A stretch of 64,000 nt of DNA, from contig NZ_FZOD01000054.1 in assembly GCF_900188345.1 (NCBI RefSeq), forward strand, positions 1 through 64,000, in the 5' to 3' direction. The stretch comes from Streptosporangium subroseum. GTDB taxonomy: Bacteria; Actinomycetota; Actinomycetes; Streptosporangiales; Streptosporangiaceae. Each line of letters begins with the position of its first letter. Within the stretch, counting starts at the first letter, position 1. Below, in pieces: positions 62,001 to 64,000 of this stretch. Position numbers and translations under genes: made by a program. The notes under the pieces are model-generated. The model was not told the DNA's origin and did not search any database. It saw only the letters and a list, made by a program, of their open reading frames with translations.

Positions 62001-62308
62001 AGTTCTCCTGGCTCCCCGCGGACGGGTCGTCCGCCGTCCAGGACCTCGCGGCGACGGCGGAGGGTGTGGTGGCGGTCGGCTGGCACGGCGTCCCGGGCGC
62101 GGGGGACAGCGTGGCCTGGACCTCCGAGAACGGGCTGAACTGGCAGCGTCACGCCCCCAGCCAGGGCAGCCTGGACGGCGACGGCTCCCAGTGGCTCGGC
62201 GCGGTGGCGGTCTCCTCCGGCGGTCAGGTCGTGGCCCTGGGCCGCTCCACCACCTACAGCGCCGACCACCTCACCCTGTGGCGCTCGACCCTCACCTCCT
62301 CCCGATGA
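59060..62308 (+). CDS. large membrane-anchored beta-propeller (BNR/sialidase-like repeat) protein
   Basis: The 1082 aa protein has a long Pro-rich cytoplasmic N terminus (residues 1-340), one membrane segment (GLVIPFLMVLVVTVAVGGGL), and an exterior domain of about 720 residues built from repeats with SPDGGTTW, SADGYSWN, SSDGGRSW, SPDGHEWS, STDGEDWR and SADGVNWT motifs, the Asp-box blades of beta-propellers. The cytoplasmic part contains the motif RPDLLVA(S/Q)G three times and a (Thr-Pro-Pro)n run. The GTG at 59060 follows GAGGAG by 9 nt; earlier codons are open but lie upstream of this site. A role as a surface receptor or wall-binding protein is inferred. Confidence 0.82.
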   Translation: MASGPHDPRSQEWPADDDDVYDDATHEGESQEPHTSPPTIQHFPPGPSDDNTRGLPLSSPWMLPPFAAPTPDDSEPPQARPEGLGGERRRPHTQPYAPAPPPAAPPAFPPDPHHAAADQRPAAERSPEPGRQAPQGQEQGQGRPRLVDRPDLLVASGPARERRSPGRANRPDLLVASGPSGEEHRRAAPPTPPTPPTPPTPPTPPQSPPRGPEDRIRMEPDITATPEPAPEPIPRPATGWTPEPEPEWTPEPEPEQDQDDFEPVRRVGRPPGGRPARPDLLVAQGSPSRRGPNGGRHHRAAAAPSAVRRSSPTRRRRGRGLVIPFLMVLVVTVAVGGGLVLWGWVSSPFATGLRLVGDEVRSGDANFVPRAGIGGDGSNQVLNAVASVGSVMVAVGSDTTSPVPRPLFLVSPDGGTTWRLGKVTGPAGYETGPTTVGRVAGGDGLWLAAGNDVLGAGRGLWTSADGYSWNAVDPAKLDAFGVGDKIMDLARTSSGFVAVGTVMLPDGTNGAVAWVSPDGREWERVETQAIGMPDKVRGIKAVVAKGDAVVALADPAQGQSTSVILRSSDGGRSWLRTGAALNDVIPEPGALAVAADGFVLVPTQQRSDKGEVRVHCSADGVDWAGCGTITGLARDGSGVKGLASSSAGVAAVAESGFERYAVYSSPDGHEWSKTTDLGEVPGSLRALALSDAGTMVIGGDERAADVDNRVVLITAPKGGEARPVSLSGIEGLARAARETSRVAAGDGRFVAVGAASGDAGIWTSTSGESWKAGGPAQLLGGPLRQTLGDVANGRRGWLAVGSTMTDASSTEPLLVTSTDGEDWRRVPVLGSLAPAADHDFLAPHAVAAGPSGYVMAGEDRGPATVVPVLWFSPDLKRYTRAAKLPAGGIGVRLHDVSATSSGYVAVGGAGTAERETGVVWVSADGVNWTARKPVLPPGATSAGLRHVVLYGGHIVAAGTALTEEGRRAFGAVSADNGSTWEFSWLPADGSSAVQDLAATAEGVVAVGWHGVPGAGDSVAWTSENGLNWQRHAPSQGSLDGDGSQWLGAVAVSSGGQVVALGRSTTYSADHLTLWRSTLTSSR

Positions 62309-62696
62309 CCGCCCATTCGACGAGGGCGTCCAGGAGGCCGGTGGTGAGCGGGAGCCGTACGAGCTCGTCGGGGGTGAACCAGCGGGCGTCGGCGGCGTCG
62401 GATCCGGCGGAGAGCGTGCCGTCGGATCCGTCGGGGAGCGCGGCCAGGTAGTCGCGGATCTCGTAGACGACGCCGCCGGGTCCCGGGCGGTCGACGGTGC
62501 CCGCCAGGCGGCCGGGGACGATGTTCAGCCCGGTCTCCTCCAGAACCTCGCGCGTCACCGCCTCGACGTCGGACTCGCCGGGTTCGACCCGGCCGCCGGG
62601 GACGGACCAGAGGCCCTCGCCGGGTGGATGGCCACGGCGGATGAGGAGTATCCGTCCGGAGTCGACGACGATCGCCCCGACACAATTTACGCGCAC
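62292..62696 (-). CDS. NUDIX hydrolase
   Basis: The 134 aa protein has the NUDIX box GGRVEPGESDVEAVTREVLE-ETGL, which binds metal and hydrolyses nucleoside diphosphate derivatives. The GTG at 62696 follows TAATCT by 7 nt (leaderless). Its end overlaps the end of the beta-propeller gene by 17 nt. Substrate unknown. Confidence 0.88.
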   Translation of the reverse strand: MRVNCVGAIVVDSGRILLIRRGHPPGEGLWSVPGGRVEPGESDVEAVTREVLEETGLNIVPGRLAGTVDRPGPGGVVYEIRDYLAALPDGSDGTLSAGSDAADARWFTPDELVRLPLTTGLLDALVEWAVIGRR

Positions 62697-62770
62697 GTGA
62701 ATAAGATTACGTCTACATAACGGAGAACACCCTTGACGGATGGACCGTGAACACAGCAGCGTGAGTAGGC

Positions 62771-63409
62771 GTGAAAGCCACGCCTATCTGCCCCAGGTGT
62801 TTCGGCCCGCTCCGTCCGCCGGGCGTTTGGTCAAGCGCCTGGAGATGCGGCACGCATGGTGACGTCCTGCCCCTGCAGCCGCCGAGACATCCGTCCTCCG
62901 CAGCCGTGAAGATGATCACTGATGCCCGCGTCCCCGTCTGGCTGCCGTGGCCCCTGCCCACGGGCTGGCTGGTCACGGGGTTCGCCGACGCGGGCGACGA
63001 CCGCAGCGGCATCAGGGCCACCGTGGTCGCGCTCTCCGGCCCCTCGCTGACCCAGGGCCCCGCCGACCTGCTGCTCATCGCCGAGGAGCCCGGAGTGGGT
63101 CTCGGCGCGGCGTTCGCCGGGCTCGACGCCACCGATCCGGGCACCGGGTTCGACGACGGCCCGCCGCACGCCAAGATCGATGTCAAGGGTCACCCGGCCG
63201 CGCTGTGGTGTGTAGGCGGCGCCCCGGACCGGGCGGTCTACGCGGGCGAGGCGCTGGGAAACTGGCTGTGGGCGATCGTCTGGCCTCCGGAAGCGGGCTA
63301 CATCCTCACCCTGGCCGAACTCTCCCTGCGGGACCTGCGCGACAACGACCAGGCGTTCGACCTGCCCTTCGGCGCGTTCTCCCCGCGGCTGGGCAGCGGG
63401 AGTCCCTGA
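62771..63409 (+). CDS. DUF6758 protein with N-terminal zinc-ribbon motif
   Basis: The 212 aa protein opens with a possible zinc ribbon (CPRCFGPL, then WRCGTHGDVLPL), followed by a conserved domain (VPVWLPWPLPTGWLVTGFAD, LLLIAEEPGVGLGAAFAGLD, ALGNWLWAIVWPPEAGYILT) found in many actinobacteria next to the MBL-fold gene. It is soluble; function unknown. The GTG at 62771 has only a weak ribosome binding site. Confidence 0.8.
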   Translation: MKATPICPRCFGPLRPPGVWSSAWRCGTHGDVLPLQPPRHPSSAAVKMITDARVPVWLPWPLPTGWLVTGFADAGDDRSGIRATVVALSGPSLTQGPADLLLIAEEPGVGLGAAFAGLDATDPGTGFDDGPPHAKIDVKGHPAALWCVGGAPDRAVYAGEALGNWLWAIVWPPEAGYILTLAELSLRDLRDNDQAFDLPFGAFSPRLGSGSP

Positions 63410-63588
63410 ACCGACGGCGGTGATCCGGTCGTTTCGACGGCCGGGTGGAGTGCGGCTGTGACGTCCCCGCGATGTCCTCTGCGACGCCCTTGCGAGATTT
63501 GCCATCCCTTGAGTCTCTTGCGCCCCGACGTCATCCGTTACCTCCGCTCGAACCGCGGGGCGGGAGGAAGGCAGTAAAGTTCGGAAGC
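63410..63588. other. intergenic region before the MBL-fold gene
   Basis: No gene is seen in these 179 nt. The region ends with TAAAGT (63575-63580), 8 nt before the GTG of the next gene, a likely -10 box. Confidence 0.4.
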
Positions 63589-64000
63589 GTGACAGCGCGT
63601 ATCGAGCGAGTAGTGACCGAGGGCGTCGTCGACGTAGACGGCGTCGAACACAAGGTCGAGAACAATACCTGGATCCTGGGCGACGATGAGGATGTCATCG
63701 TCATCGACCCCGCGCGTGACGCGGAGAAGATCCTGGAGAAGGTCGGCGAGCGTGAGGTGCTGGCGGTTATCTGCACCCACGGCCTGCCCGACCACGTGGG
63801 CGCGGCCATCGAGGTGGCGGCCAGAGACGAGGCCGTCGTCGCCCTTCATCCCAAGGACCGGCCGCTGTGGCGGCTGACCTGGCCTCAGACCTGGCCGGAC
63901 ATCGACATGGAGGACGAGGGCCTGTTCGAGGTCGCCGACGTCCAGCTTGAGGTCATGTCCACACCTGGCATCTCCCCGGGCGGTGTCTCGCTGTACTGCG
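63589..64000 (+). CDS. metallo-beta-lactamase-fold protein lacking zinc ligands (partial, runs off the right edge)
   Basis: The visible 137 residues match the start of the actinobacterial MBL-fold hydrolase family (ARIERVVTEGVVDVDGVEHK, VENNTWILGDDEDVIVIDPA). The metal motif T-H-x-H-x-D-H reads ICTHGLPDHVGAA: H64, D68 and H69 are kept but the second histidine is L66. The later HTPGHSPG motif reads STPGISPGG, so the next ligand histidine is I128. The protein should bind zinc poorly or not at all. The reading frame is intact, so this looks like a pseudo-enzyme, not a pseudogene. GTG start at 63589 with TAAAGT 8 nt before. Confidence 0.8.
   Translation, partial: MTARIERVVTEGVVDVDGVEHKVENNTWILGDDEDVIVIDPARDAEKILEKVGEREVLAVICTHGLPDHVGAAIEVAARDEAVVALHPKDRPLWRLTWPQTWPDIDMEDEGLFEVADVQLEVMSTPGISPGGVSLYC

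Overview
The window is a chromosomal segment of a very G+C-rich actinomycete. The evidence is strong GC3 bias, mycothiol biosynthesis (mshB), the actinobacterial marker DUF3117, the SigE/anti-sigma/HtrA/TatB block, frequent GTG starts and many apparently leaderless genes. Protein resemblance suggests the Streptosporangiales (Streptosporangium or Nonomuraea type), but this is inference; no rRNA or other taxonomic marker is present. I saw no tRNA, rRNA, IS element, prophage or CRISPR array.

Layout. 0-3.5 kb: sdhA-sdhB of a succinate dehydrogenase (sdhC just off the left edge) and an OsmC-type gene. 3.5-8.3 kb: a small HTH plus Clp-N operon with a well-defined promoter/operator, then two ABC half-exporters whose ATP-site motifs are degenerate in a complementary way. 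8.6-14.9 kb: a secreted basic repeat protein, a DPP-IV-like peptidase, a GT39-type membrane protein, mshB and a DUF6113-like gene. 15.1-32.4 kb is an accessory block: HExxH membrane protein, RNase Z, penicillin-acylase-family protein with a (Gly-Thr)n spacer, aldose epimerase, PrxQ-type peroxiredoxin, GNAT, a cysteinyl-tRNA synthetase, a three-gene unit (helicase flanked by two paralogous sigma4-like/HTH proteins), a methyltransferase and an orphan lipoprotein. 32.5-53.8 kb follows a gene order known from Mycobacterium: ferredoxin, dapC, dapE, LOG proteins, DivIVA-like gene, tag, DUF3117, O-methyltransferase, sigE, anti-sigma, htrA, tatB, mrp, DUF1003 and MgtE-like genes. 53.9-64 kb: EamA transporter, bioY, CoA-ester lyase, a membrane/secreted protein pair, a large membrane-anchored beta-propeller, NUDIX, DUF6758 and a truncated metallo-beta-lactamase-fold gene that has lost zinc ligands.

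Working units. sdhAB are translated from near-identical intergenic elements. sigE appears to drive itself from an ECF-type promoter and is followed by its zinc anti-sigma, an RseB-like exported protein and HtrA, a cell-envelope stress circuit. dapC and dapE both serve lysine/diaminopimelate synthesis. The best candidate for an undescribed system is 23.9-30.3 kb: a UvrD-like helicase with an N-terminal RelE/ParE-like region sits between two homologous proteins, one carrying a sigma-70 region-4-like HTH and two further winged-helix-like segments, the other having replaced these with Pro/Ala linkers.

Two signals run through the whole window: a TANNNT box placed 6-8 nt before the start codon of more than ten genes (leaderless transcription), and short tandem duplications with periods of 7-65 nt clustered at gene ends, several of which include a stop codon.
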